Source: Cristatella mucedo | Taxonomy: Eukaryota > Bryozoa > Phylactolaemata > Cristatellidae | Assembly (NCBI GenBank): GCA_009760855.2 | Contig: WPIO01000035.1 | Coordinates: 3,728,501 to 3,792,500, forward strand | Direction: 5' to 3' | DNA: 64,000 bases | Part shown: piece after piece, positions 49,609-58,709 of the stretch | Numbering within the stretch: position 1 is the stretch's first letter | Layout: each line of letters starts with the position of its first letter | Made by a program: the position numbers and the translations under genes | The notes under the pieces: model-generated | Seen by the model: only the letters and a program-made list of their open reading frames with translations | Database searches by the model: none | What the model was told of the DNA's origin: nothing

Positions 49609-49877
49609 TTTATGTCTCAAGAATTTTAAGTTGTGAACAATCTAGAGAAATGGCAATAAAAATCTGTCTTCAAAAACTGAAAGGTCAAGATCAACGTATT
49701 GTTAAACATTCACTAGACAAACTCATTCCAGATATTGATAGTTCATATATTAGTATTCTTATAGATATATGTGATACATGTGATAAACTAATGGAGAGTC
49801 GTAGTAAGACCAATGAGAAGCTTGAGGGGGTAAAATCTAAAACACCAAAAACAAAACCAGAAGTAGTAATTAATTAA
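49609..49877 (+). pseudogene. Small tandem paralogue A (unknown family)
   Basis: An open frame runs from the position aligned with paralogue B's start, but that codon is ATT. The first ATG in frame is at 49650, leaving 75 codons. The conserved features shared with B and C are an RIL start, a K/VC block, and a closing ILIDICDTCDKL helix, followed here by a Lys-rich tail. It is predicted to be a short all-helical protein. Function is unknown. The tandem position and matching TATATAG motif show duplication within the Polinton. Confidence 0.6.
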
Positions 49878-49886
49878 TTTTATAAA

Positions 49887-49896
49887 TTATATAGAA
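49887..49896 (+). promoter_or_regulatory. TATATAG motif, paralogue B
   Basis: TATATAGAAA directly abuts the ATG of the next gene. This is one of the two perfect examples of the motif plus start. Confidence 0.65.
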
Positions 49897-50129
49897 AATG
49901 GATATTGCAAGAATACTAGCTAATAACTATGGAAGAGTATATGCATATAGAGTTTGTGTTGGAGTTTTTAGAAATATTGATGAAAGTAATGAAAAACTAA
50001 CTAACTTATTATAATGATAATCTACCTGATTCAACTATAGAAAAGTTAATTAAAATATGTGATATCTTTGATGAAATAGATAAGAGTGAAGATTTGGAAA
50101 ATTCTATTTATGAAAGTATTTTTCAATAA
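49897..50129 (+). pseudogene. Small tandem paralogue B, frameshifted
   Basis: The frame starts MDIARILANNYGRVYAYRVC and breaks at about 50010-50015. The matching second half (LPDSTIEKLIKICDIFDEID) continues in another frame to a TAA at 50127. It is similar along its length to paralogue C and more distantly to A. No known family. Confidence 0.65.
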
Positions 50130-50136
50130 TATATAG
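50130..50136 (+). promoter_or_regulatory. TATATAG motif, paralogue C
   Basis: TATATAG plus five A precede an ATA codon at the position of the expected start. Confidence 0.55.
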
Positions 50137-50141
50137 AAAAA

Positions 50142-50366
50142 ATAAATATTGCAAGGATTCTATGTTATGAGCGTGTTAAAATCTATGCATTTAATGTCTG
50201 CAATAAAATTTGTAGAATTACTAAAATTGATAACAACTTATATTCTTATATTTCTAAACTACCTGATTCCACTATTAAAGATTTACTTAAAATATGTGAT
50301 CTTTATGATAAAATAGATGAATGTGAAAGTTAGATTTATTCTATTTTTAGCAGTATTTCTCAGTAA
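50142..50366 (+). pseudogene. Small tandem paralogue C, lost start codon
   Basis: The frame begins at ATA (position of B's ATG), shows INIARILCYERVKIYAFNVC and LPDSTIKDLLKICDLYDKID, then a TAG at 50331 about 11 codons before the end equivalent to B's. This third member of the tandem family is decayed at both ends. Confidence 0.65.
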
Positions 50367-50418
50367 TTGTTCATCTTTATTTAATCTGAGTGCATGTATT
50401 TTTTAATTTTTTTATTAT

Positions 50419-50428
50419 TATATAGGAA
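50419..50428 (+). promoter_or_regulatory. TATATAG motif before the 50429 gene
   Basis: TATATAGGAA is followed directly by ATG. Confidence 0.65.
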
Positions 50429-50910
50429 ATGGAAGCCTTTACTGATCCCAGTCTTGCAGCTACTGCAATAGCACTTAAACCCTACGTTGATTATCTTGTT
50501 AGGTCAAGAATGACAGCATACGATGAAGCGATGCTCAATTCTGATATTGCAGGTATGACTGATACATCCGTTAAGAAATTGCATCTTGATGAAGCAAATA
50601 CTGAAGGACAAAAGATTATTAGTGCTAGAGTCAAACTGAAGTTCTATCGGGACTTGAGGAAAGAGTTAGATCTAAAGTTGATGCTCTTCTCGATGATCCA
50701 AGTGAGATTGCCAGTTATACTACTTGGATTGCATCACAACTTCCATCAGACTCTACAGTCATATCTGGAGCATCTGGTGTTCAACCTGACATCTCTGGAA
50801 TTGCTAAAGATGAATGTTATGCAGTTCTACCAAGTATTACTGATAGTAAGAGTGCAAAACAAAAAGCCGCTGAGGCAGCACTAGCACAACCTGATCCAAG
50901 TGTAGTTTAA
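50429..50910 (+). pseudogene. Unknown Polinton protein, frameshifted
   Basis: Starts MEAFTDPSLAATAIALKPYV. The register changes near 50630-50640, after which the frame reads SKVDALLDDPSEIASYTTW and ends ..AEAALAQPDPSVV at a TAA near 50908. The intact length would be about 160 residues, Ala-rich and probably helical. No domain is recognised. It lies between the paralogue array and a short helical gene on the same strand and may belong to the virion-protein set. Confidence 0.55.
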
Positions 50911-50936
50911 TTAAATTAAATAAAATATAAAAACAG

Positions 50937-50946
50937 TATATAGAAG
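50937..50946 (+). promoter_or_regulatory. TATATAG motif before the 50947 gene
   Basis: TATATAGAAG is followed by ATG. Confidence 0.6.
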
Positions 50947-51323
50947 ATGAACATTGAGACAAGAAGTAAAGACTGTCTTAAAGAAGCACAAGGACAACAG
51001 CATTAAAACTTTAAAATCTGTTCTTATCCAATGGGTAGAATTGAAGACACAGATCAACTTTGTTAGATGCTATAAAATTAGTATTAGAATATAAAGCACT
51101 TAGAATTAACCAATCTGAACCAGAAATAGCAAATATATTTGCTAAAGTTAGAGATGGTTCAATCTTTGAAGAGTTCCTTAAAGACTTAAAAATAGAAAAA
51201 ACAAATAGAATGAGGTCTGAAGCTTACTCTAAAAAAATAGAACTAACTAAACAAATGAAAGAAGTAGCCAGGTTTGATATACCTGAAGAATTGATTAAAG
51301 AGACGATGGATTGGACGATTTAA
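50947..51323 (+). pseudogene. Unknown short helical protein, 5' part broken
   Basis: A start after the TATATAG motif gives MNIETRSKDCLKEAQGQQH and then a stop. A longer frame resumes by 51060 (87 codons), Lys/Glu-rich and helical (KIELTKQMKEVARFDIPEEL). Its TAA shares bases with the stop of the convergent minus-strand fibre gene at 51320. No family is known. Confidence 0.45.
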
Positions 51324-52490
51324 TCGAATCCAGGCGGATCACCTAAAGGATTAACCGTGAAATCTATTGATCTATATGAAGAGAAGAAAACATTTGTTAA
51401 AAGTCTAATTTCAAGAGAGTCATTAGGAGATAATACTAATGATTTACCCATAGATGTAACATCCTGTATTGAAAAGTAAGAATTTCCATCAGCAAATTCC
51501 AATACTAGAAAAGAAAATTCTAATTGTATATTTATTCTTCCATCAGCAAGTCTTGTATAATTATTATAAGAGTTATCCTTAAAAACTGTATTACTACCTT
51601 TGTACTTGCTTAAAGAAAAGTTTTTTGTTGATACAACAGTAGCAGTTCTATTAGCAAATATTTTCTTAAGTGATAAAACAAGTATATCACAATCTACTTT
51701 ATTTTTTGTTAGTAAGTAAAGTAATACTTTTGAAAAACTAAAATAATAAACCATTGAATGTCTTTTTGAATCTGTAAGAGTTAGATATTCACCAGTTCTT
51801 TTAACTTCACAGTTTGTTTTTTTAACTATTGAGTATTCAAAATCATCATTAATTTGATAAGTTTTATTTCTATCTGCAAAATGTTTTTATATTTATGAGA
51901 CATATAATCTCAAAATTGAGTATATAGGTTTTTTATTTTTTCATCCAAATCAGATTTTTAGCAAGTGTTTGTGCACTATTTGACGAAGAATTAGATTGTG
52001 TTATTGTTCTATTATTGTTTACACTGTTTGCAGTTAAATTACCAAAATATCCAATAAAACTTTTATTAGAAATAACCTTAGAAATATATGGATAAACACT
52101 TTAAGTAAAAGATATGAAGGAATTTAAAAGGAATTAAATCAGTTGGTCTATAACCATCAAAATTTGGTTCATTTCTTCTCATTATTAATTTTTCAACAAA
52201 TAGGTTTCCACTCATTGTTAAAGGTCTCACATACCTATCTAATTTAGTGTGAAGATATTTTTTGTTGCAACATCTCTTCCATTACCAGGATCTGATATTC
52301 TTACATATTTTTTCGAGTTTGCAGATGAATTACCTGTTTTATGTAGATTAGAATCCTTTCTTATATAGTGGTTATCAGCGAATTATTTATTAACAGTTTC
52401 TAATGATTCAATTGTTTCTCCAACACTAATTATTTTATTTGAATCAAAGTTTAGTGTTCCATTTATTTATAAATCTTTTCTAGGAAGCAT
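51320..52490 (-). pseudogene. Fibre-like gene 1 (minus strand)
   Basis: Starts MLPRKDL at 52490. It has phage-fibre-type repeat blocks (GETIESLETVNK, NSKKYVRISDPGNGRDVATK, VRPLTMSGNLFVEKL) in broken frames, then a C-terminal domain in the clean 144-codon frame 51754-51320 (FADGNSYFSIQDVTSMGKSL..). Such NP.NP.D..TK.YVD repeats are typical of trimeric tail fibres and some large DNA-virus spikes. A receptor-binding role is inferred. Several frameshifts and stops. It follows gene 2 with a 3-bp gap. Confidence 0.65.
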
Positions 52491-52493
52491 GTT

Positions 52494-53429
52494 TTATGAT
52501 AATGCTATATAAACGGTAAATAATATAATTGTGTAATATAAATCTTGAATTATTATGAATTTACCTGAAGGAATAACTTTTTTATTATTATCAAGAACAT
52601 AAGAACCAAATAATTCACTTCTAGTGATTCGCTCATCTAAAATTAGGTCTAATGAAATACTTGGTGACGTAAGTAACTTTTTTCAAGAACTCTTTCATTA
52701 GGTAAATATTTACCTGCTGGAGTATCATAATAATAACCACCAGATTCATAAGTTGAACAAATTACGAAAGATCCTTTATCAATTATAATATCTTCTTCTT
52801 CCATTCTTTCAGAGAAATTAATGAAACCGTAAGTATCTTTAGACATATACATTCTACGAAAAGTATATGTTGCTCCATTATCATAAGAAACATATCTTGC
52901 ATAGAATTTAACTTCTGCTACATTTCCATCTGCTATTTTATTTAGATAACCAAGATTAACACCGTCAGTTGGGTTAACAGGATCATTTACAATTCTAATA
53001 CAATTTTTTTGCATGTCTAAAGTTTGCATCCACATAACTTTTATTTGGAACACTATATTCATTGTCAGGAGTACCCATAGCTCTAATACCAGCATCTACA
53101 ATTACATTTCCATTAATTGTTCCACCTGTAATAGATAGCTTAGTATCAGCACAATCCTTTATTGCAGCGTCATTAGGATTTCTAGGATTAGCAAGATCTA
53201 CTATTCTAAAATTATTCATATCAATATCTCCATCATTCGTTGTTGATCTAGAAATCTTAGTAACAAAATTTGTATCTATCTATTTTCTATTTACTGCATC
53301 AGCAGCATCAACAGGATCACCTAAATCTTTTATAAGATTTCCATTAATAATTAGAATTCTAATAAGTATATCACCAGTCTTTCTAATACAATTCTTTGAT
53401 GACTTTCCTTTGCTTCTTTTTCCTAACAT
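52494..53429 (-). pseudogene. Fibre-like gene 2 (minus strand)
   Basis: Starts MLGKRSKGKSSKNCIRKTGD. The blocks LGDPVDAADAVNRK, LANPRNPNDAAIKDCADTKL and VNDPVNPTDGVNLGYLNK are classical fibre repeats. A C-terminal domain of about 110 residues has YVSYDNGATYTF and ESGGYYYDTPAGKY. One in-frame TAG and two register changes. Its ATG lies three bases beyond gene 3's stop. Confidence 0.75.
52505..52511 (-). promoter_or_regulatory. TATATAG motif before fibre-like gene 1
   Basis: On the minus strand TATATAG lies 14 bases before the ATG at 52490, inside the last codons of fibre-like gene 2. Confidence 0.5.
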
Positions 53430-53440
53430 TTTCTATACAA
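53430..53440 (-). promoter_or_regulatory. TATAG motif overlapping a stop codon
   Basis: The minus strand reads TTGTATAGAAAATG. The TAG inside the motif is the stop of fibre-like gene 3, and the ATG starts gene 2. Confidence 0.65.
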
Positions 53441-54335
53441 TACTAACAATAAAATCTATAAAAGTCATTCCACTAGCAACTGTAAACTTATCTATAGCAT
53501 ATCTACACGTACCATCAATGTTAATTATTAAAACTACCGTACCACTTACTCCATAAGTATTATCACTGGTTAATTCTAAATAAGAATTAGTTTTATTAGT
53601 TGCATACATAATATTAGACACCATTCCGAAATTAGGTAATACTCCTGGAAAGAATGTTTTAAGATTAGTATTGTACGCGACAACTTTTCCAGTAGCTGCA
53701 ATAACAGGCATATCACCTGGTGTAATTTGTTGAGAATGAAAACCAGTACTTCCATTAGCAGTAATATTTAAACCTAACATATCAAGATAGAATATATTTC
53801 GATAAGTGCCATTCAAACCTAAGTAAATAAATGCTACTTGTTTATTAGTATCAAAATATTGCTTTGTTGCTACATCAGAATCTTTTACATTAATAATATT
53901 CTTATTTCCCATATCGATACTTGACATTGCTTTACCTTGAAACACAGCTGTCATACTTTTTAGTAATCCATAGTTTATTACTTTATAAGGTCTTAAATCT
54001 GACTGTACAGTTCCATCAGCAGAGTTACCAGGTATCCCAAAAACATTTTTACAATTCAATTGTGATTTCATTACTGCTCCACTCTTTGGTAACAAATGTA
54101 TGCATCTCCGTCAGTAACTCCACAAAGTCATAAGACCGTGTGGGTGTTAGATCTGATACTTTTGCTATTTCTCCTGAAGGATTACTAATAATATTATTGC
54201 CAGCACTTGTACTAAGTGCATAATCTAGCCTTATAGCATCACCACTATTAACTGGAAATCCTAAATTAGTTATTATATTAATATTTGCATCAAGATTAGT
54301 ATAAATATTACCATTGACTTTTCTAACTTTTCCAT
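53433..54335 (-). pseudogene. Fibre-like gene 3 (minus strand), interrupted by a LINE scrap
   Basis: The start region (about 54335-54155) has NGNIYTNLDANINIITNLGF and then NSGDAIRLDYALS-type repeat text. After the LINE fragment at 54092-54150 a 220-codon frame continues with DMGNKNIINVKDSDVATKQY and a C-terminal globular part (about 150 residues, many Gly/Asn/Thr, hydrophobic end GMTFIDFIVSIV). The start codon register is uncertain. Confidence 0.65.
54092..54150 (-). mobile_element. LINE family B 3' scrap in fibre-like gene 3
   Basis: The plus strand reads TGTATGCATCTCCGTCAGTA..CGTGTGGGTGTTAG, about 55 bp of the inverted family-B end. It is a minimal retrotransposition product. Confidence 0.8.
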
Positions 54336-54347
54336 TACTTATAATAT

Positions 54348-56310
54348 ATGAAGAGAAATTCAGGTAAAGGAGTGGAAGAAGATTTAAAAAGAGATATTAA
54401 AACAACTAAAGATGTGCTAGATGGTGTTAAAACTGCAACAAAAATAGGTGAACGAGCAGTTACAAAATTATTACCAAAACTCGCAGCAAGATTATCATTA
54501 GCTGCCTCTGAAAAGATCGCAACAGCAGTTCCTAAAGTCTTACAGTCTCTTATTAAAGTTATTGGAGCAAGTGCTAATGTATTAGGAGGATTCTTATCAG
54601 GCTTTACAGGATTACTTGACCTAAGTCTTTTATAAAACAAGTAGTAGATGACATTACTAGTGGTAAATGTGGACAAGTATTCTGGAAAACAATGACAGAA
54701 AAAAAGAAGGATTACAAAAGATGATTGAATCTTTGGAAATTGGTCTTGCAATCAATGATGTTTTACTTGCTGCAGAAAAAGATAACTATTGACGTGTATG
54801 GACAAAGATCATCTGGAGTACCTCTAAAATATGGATTACCTCAGGGCTCTGTCCTAGGTACGGTTCTTTTCACGGTTAATACTCTTCCTCTTGCTGATGT
54901 GATTGCCAAGCACAATCTAGGCTTTCACTTCTATGCGGATGACACTCAGTTGTACCTTTGCTTTGATCCCTCCCAGCCTTCGAGCACCTCAAATTCTCTA
55001 AACTCACAAGCTGCATGCATTGAGGACATCCGCACATGGATGGCAGCAAATTTTCTAAAACTAAACGAGGATAAAACTAACTTACTAGTTATGGGCAAAC
55101 CCAGTGTGATTCAGAGATTAGAAAGGCTGACTTTCAAAATGGGCTCTGCCAGCATATCTCCAGTTGAATCAGCTCGAAATCTAGGTGTCATATTCCAAAG
55201 TGACCTCTCTTTAGACAACCACATCAGCTCCACAGTCAAATATGCCTATTTTCAGCTTCATAACATTGCTAAAATTAGGGCTTGTTTAGATAAGGATACC
55301 ACGTCCAAGTTGGTTCATGCATTCGTGAAATCCCGTCTCGACTTCTGCAACTCACTGCTTACTGGCCTACCAGCATGTGCGATCAGGCAATTGCAGCTGG
55401 TGCAAAACTCTGCAGCTAGGCTTGTCTGCCATGAGCGTCGCAGTTGCCACATTACTCCACTTCTCGCCGACCTGCACTGGCTACCAGTGAGGCAACGGAT
55501 TGACTTCAAGGTTTTGTCGCTCACTTTTAGGTCTCTTCATTCTATGGCTCCAGCCTATCTTTCAGATATACTACCCCATCAGGCCAAGCATCGTACCACC
55601 TGCTTTTCGGAATCCAACAGTCTGGAAATACCTCATACAAACCTTAAATCCTTTGGAGACCGTGCAATTAGCTCGTATGCTCCCAAAGCCTGGAACTCCC
55701 TCCCGAACTGCGTAAGAACATCCCATTACCTGACCACATTTAAAAGAAACTTTAAAAAACACACCTCTTTAGGACAGCATTTAGTGGGTCCCTGTGATTC
55801 GTCCTTGATGTGCTTATGCGTGCTGACACTGTGCATGCTGCCACTAACCGCATTTGCATGCTGACCCTGTGCATGGCACCCCTAACCATATTATTCATTT
55901 TGTTTGTTTTTCAAGCATGATTTTACTTACTTTTCTATTGCATATCACTTTGCACCAAATGTAAAGCGCCTAGAAAGAGATTAAGTTCTCTGAGTGCGCT
56001 TTATTAAGTGCAATTTATTATTATATTATTATTATCCTTGGCAATGGATCCAAGCCTGTATTTAAGTGAGGTGCTTGGAATGGAAGTAAATTGGGATCCA
56101 AAGCAATTAGATCCAAAATCCTGGTAAAAGAATTTCTTAGAAGTTATGTCAGGAGGATTTTTACCTGCTAATCCTGCACTTGTTGCTACTATTGCAGCAG
56201 TTATTGGTGGTGTTGGAACTGGCATTTCAATAGCAGTAACTGTTGCAAGTCTAATAAAAAAATTATTAGATGAAACAATTTCTTTTAGTAACACTCCATA
56301 TATTTGAACA
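54348..56310 (+). pseudogene. Hydrophobic Polinton virion-type protein, split by a LINE
   Basis: The left part is a 95-codon frame starting MKRNSGKGVEEDLKRDI, followed by Ala/Val/Leu-rich amphipathic and hydrophobic segments (LPKLAARLSLAASEKIATAV, ASANVLGGFLSGFTGLL). Register changes follow, and then the LINE copy. After the LINE, compatible sequence resumes (56036-56305) with a hydrophobic stretch ANPALVATIAAVIGGVGTGI. Membrane-active or minor-capsid function is a guess. Whether both parts belong to one gene is not certain. The start lies 12 bases from the divergent fibre-like gene 3. Confidence 0.5.
54725..56036 (+). mobile_element. LINE family A, RT C-terminal half and 3' end, nested in the Polinton
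   Basis: The LINE part starts about 54778. A single open frame carries PLKYGLPQGSVLGTVLFTVN, FYADDTQLYL (intact ADD), FLKLNEDKTNLL, LDFCNSLLTGLPACAI and WNSLPNC. It ends near 55864 in altered register, followed by the TGTAAAGCGC tail and ATT repeat to 56036. The long open frame (379 codons, the first part being Polinton sequence) shows a young insertion. The fingers region of RT is missing, so the copy cannot move on its own. Confidence 0.92.
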
Positions 56311-56322
56311 CACGAGCAAAGG

Positions 56323-56701
56323 ATGGAAGCTTTAATTTTACAAAGTGAAATGTTGAGAAATTCTATTGAAGATTTGAATGAAATGATAGAAGCAATTAAT
56401 TTTGGGAATTGATATTGATGTATCTGGTAAAGTACAGAAAAGTGAAGTAAAAAACCGAGTATTGTATACTAAAAAAGGAAAAAAACTAGTTGAAGAGGGT
56501 GGAGTAGATTTTGCACCTGAATTGAAAAGAGATATTAAAAAAGTTGAAGCAGCATCACTTGGAGGAAAAAAGTCATGTGACTATAAGGTCGAGTCAGCAA
56601 TTTTTAATGCAACATTGTTTGCACAAGGTAAATCAAGTGATGAAATTAATAAAGAAGTGTTAACACTTTTAGCAGATATGAAAAAGAGATGTAGTAATTA
56701 A
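56323..56701 (+). pseudogene. Unknown Polinton protein, one-base frameshift
   Basis: Starts MEALILQSEMLRNSIEDLNE. The register changes in a T run near 56397-56402, after which 99 codons continue (YTKKGKKLVEEGGVDFAPEL, ..NATLFAQGKSSDEIN). It is Lys/Glu-rich and probably helical. It converges on the HNH gene, their stop codons overlapping at 56698-56701. No family recognised. Confidence 0.55.
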
Positions 56702-57215
56702 AAATCGGTGTATCGAACTATTTTATTATCTTCATCTAAACAGTATGTGAAGTTAAGTCGTGCAAATTCTAGATGGAGCTTGATTGCCATCATATCATGT
56801 GCAGTTGCAGGATCTTCTTTAGTACTAAAATAACCCAAATGATATTGAGGTTTATCTATTGTAATATATGATTGCCATTTATTATGACGTTTATGCCAAT
56901 GAACGCCAATACAACCAGAAGCATTATTTTTTTGTATTCCTTTATTTCTTTGATTTTCAGAATGTGTTGCTTCATGTAAATTTGAAAATCTACTATCACT
57001 CTTTGTACCATTAATGTGATCTATTTGAAAGATAGGCATTTCATTTTTACAAATGAGCCACGCCAATCTATGTGATTTATTCAATTTCCCATCAATTCCT
57101 ATCTCTCTGTATCCAGTACTCTTACTTAACATCCAGCTTCCTTACCACAAACAACTCCACCACGAGATGTTTTCCGGACAAATTTTCCAGTAAAAGCGTT
57201 GAAATCCAAAAGTTC

Positions 57216-57293
<78 letters not shown>

Positions 57294-57336
57294 GAGCAGT
57301 CTCATCAATTCTAGTAGTAAAAACTTTATCTGAAAT
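56698..57336 (-). pseudogene. HNH endonuclease with AP2-type DNA-binding end
   Basis: The minus-strand frame 57132-56698 (144 codons) shows HRLAWL, the HNH core IFQIDHINGTKSDSRFSNLH, the ..SENQRNKGIQKNNASGCIGV linker and an AP2-like finish (KWQSYITIDKPQYHLGYFST). This is the layout of phage-type HNH/AP2 (homing-like) nucleases. The N-terminal part (LLDFNAFTGKFVRK) lies upstream in another register, separated by a small deletion near 57131. Farther upstream a 69-bp AG microsatellite sits in the 5' region. The His and Asn of the core are visible. It may be a selfish gene carried by the Polinton. Confidence 0.85.
57221..57289. repeat. (CT)n microsatellite in the HNH gene 5' region
   Basis: A pure CT run of 69 bases. 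On the gene's strand it would read Arg-Glu repeats. Its length sets the register between the TATATAG motif and the HNH body. Confidence 0.97.
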
Positions 57337-57347
57337 TTTCTATATAT
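57335..57347 (-). promoter_or_regulatory. TATATAG motif for the HNH gene
   Basis: The minus strand reads TATATAGAAAATTTC. ATT stands where ATG is expected, as in paralogue A. It is 30 bases from the opposite-facing motif at 57378. Confidence 0.55.
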
Positions 57348-57377
57348 TTTTTTTAAGTGTTTAAAATAATTTTAATT

Positions 57378-57388
57378 TATATAGAAAT
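57378..57388 (+). promoter_or_regulatory. TATATAG motif for the PLA2-like gene
   Basis: TATATAGAAAT is followed by ATG at 57389. Confidence 0.65.
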
Positions 57389-57898
57389 ATGAGTTATCAC
57401 GAAACAAAACTATCTTTGTCCAATCATCAGGTATAACTAATTCATAGTTCAACAGAACCAATTTCAATCAGACTGAAACACTCTGATTTGACAGGTGATG
57501 TTTCTTTACTTGTCACACAAACACAACTAAACAAAAGAGAAAAGAGTAGATCTAAAAATACTGGTTTGCAATTGAATCTTTCATTGAAACAATTGAAACA
57601 AAATGGAAAAACAGGTTCAGGACTTGTAGATATTATAAATAAATTATCTGGAGGTAGGGAGTTTCACTTAAAACTACCAAAAGATGTAAAGAGTAAATTT
57701 GTTCCTGGAGGTTCATTCAATAATACATGTGCATATTCATATGTTGGGGCAGGTAAACAGTTTAGAAAAAGAATGGATCAAGGATACACTGTTGTAAATG
57801 ATTTGGATGCTAGGGCTTTAATCCACGACCACGATTATACAGAGACAAGTCATTTACCGGAACCAAAAAGAACTGAAATAATAATAAAAATTCGATAA
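57389..57898 (+). pseudogene. Phospholipase-A2-like Polinton virion protein
   Basis: Starts MSYHETKLSLSNHQ, then a TAA. The frame continues through RLKHSDLTGD and LQLNLSLKQLK, a short Lys-rich N-terminal module that occurs in animal Polinton proteins. The second half has FVPGGSFNNTCAYSYVGAG, then NDLDARALIHDHDYTE. The HDxxY signature with an upstream Gly-rich Ca-loop-like GAGKQF matches parvovirus VP1-type PLA2 domains, which breach endosomal membranes. One early stop separates the first 14 codons. The end (..EIIIKIR) looks truncated or shifted. It diverges from the HNH gene. Confidence 0.7.
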
Positions 57899-57947
57899 AC
57901 ATAAAACAAAACAATAATTAGATTACATCTTTTTTAACTTATACTTA

Positions 57948-58683
57948 ACATCTTATCAACTAGATTCTTTGCATAATTAGTTATCTTACTTATACTTGAC
58001 GGATTACTTACTTTATCTTTTAAGAATTCCATTGCGAATTTACTATCAAGAATGCTTCCACCAACAAACCAAAGACCTAACTTTGCCTTAGCACTAAAAA
58101 TGGCTCCACTGATTTATCATCTTCACGAACGTAATTCGGTTGTTTAGTGTCTAATGCAATTCTTGCAGCACTCTCAACAAGAACAAGATCTGATACATTT
58201 CTTAAGTGTTTTTAGTATCTAATAATCTGCAGGATTGAATTTATCTTGTGATTGTTTTTTTATCTATATTATAAACTTTAACTTGATCAATCTTCAATCT
58301 AATACTAAGTCCTTTTTTCTGAGTTATAAGTATCTTTAGTAACATATGATCCATCTAGAATTCCAGTAACAGCAAAGTCATTTCCAAACTTTTGAATTAT
58401 TTCAGCAACACTAGTAAATTTATTTTGTTTGTTCTTTTGATCAAAGAAGATACTTGGTTTATTTCCAAATGCAATTCTAATACCAATAGTTGAACGAGCA
58501 CTCACATAGTATCCACTAAATTCAAGTTTCATACTTGCTCTATTAACAGTATCTTCAAGTACAGGTCTCATATCTTCTGTAATATACATCCATGCATTGA
58601 AGTAAGGCTGAACTAACTTCTAATGGAAGTGGTGCTAACTTCACTTGTACAATGGAACGATGATGTATGATGGAAAAGATTTT
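57948..58683 (-). pseudogene. Unknown Polinton structural-type protein
   Basis: An open stretch begins upstream of 58589 without a clear ATG (VQVKLAPLPLEVSS), then the frame 58589-58305 (94 codons: ..GYYVSARSTIGIRIAFGNK, FAVTGILDGSYVTKDTYN). After shifts come VSDLVLVESAARIAL and a terminal SGAIFSAKAKLGLWFVGGS segment ending at a TAA near 57948. It has a beta-rich look (Gly/Ser/Thr, alternating hydrophobics), which would suit a capsid, penton or spike protein, but no family was recognised. At least three register changes. Confidence 0.45.
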
Positions 58684-58709
58684 TAATACAATTATAATAA
58701 CTAGATGTA

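Noticed and set aside
54725-55864. A host or Polinton protein of 379 residues
   Set aside because: The content is LINE RT (ADD box, distal L2 motifs). The first residues are just Polinton sequence in register.
57221-57289. A real Arg-Glu repeat domain in the HNH protein
   Set aside because: The repeat is a pure dinucleotide tract that puts the downstream conserved part out of register, so it is more likely a microsatellite expansion than a protein domain.
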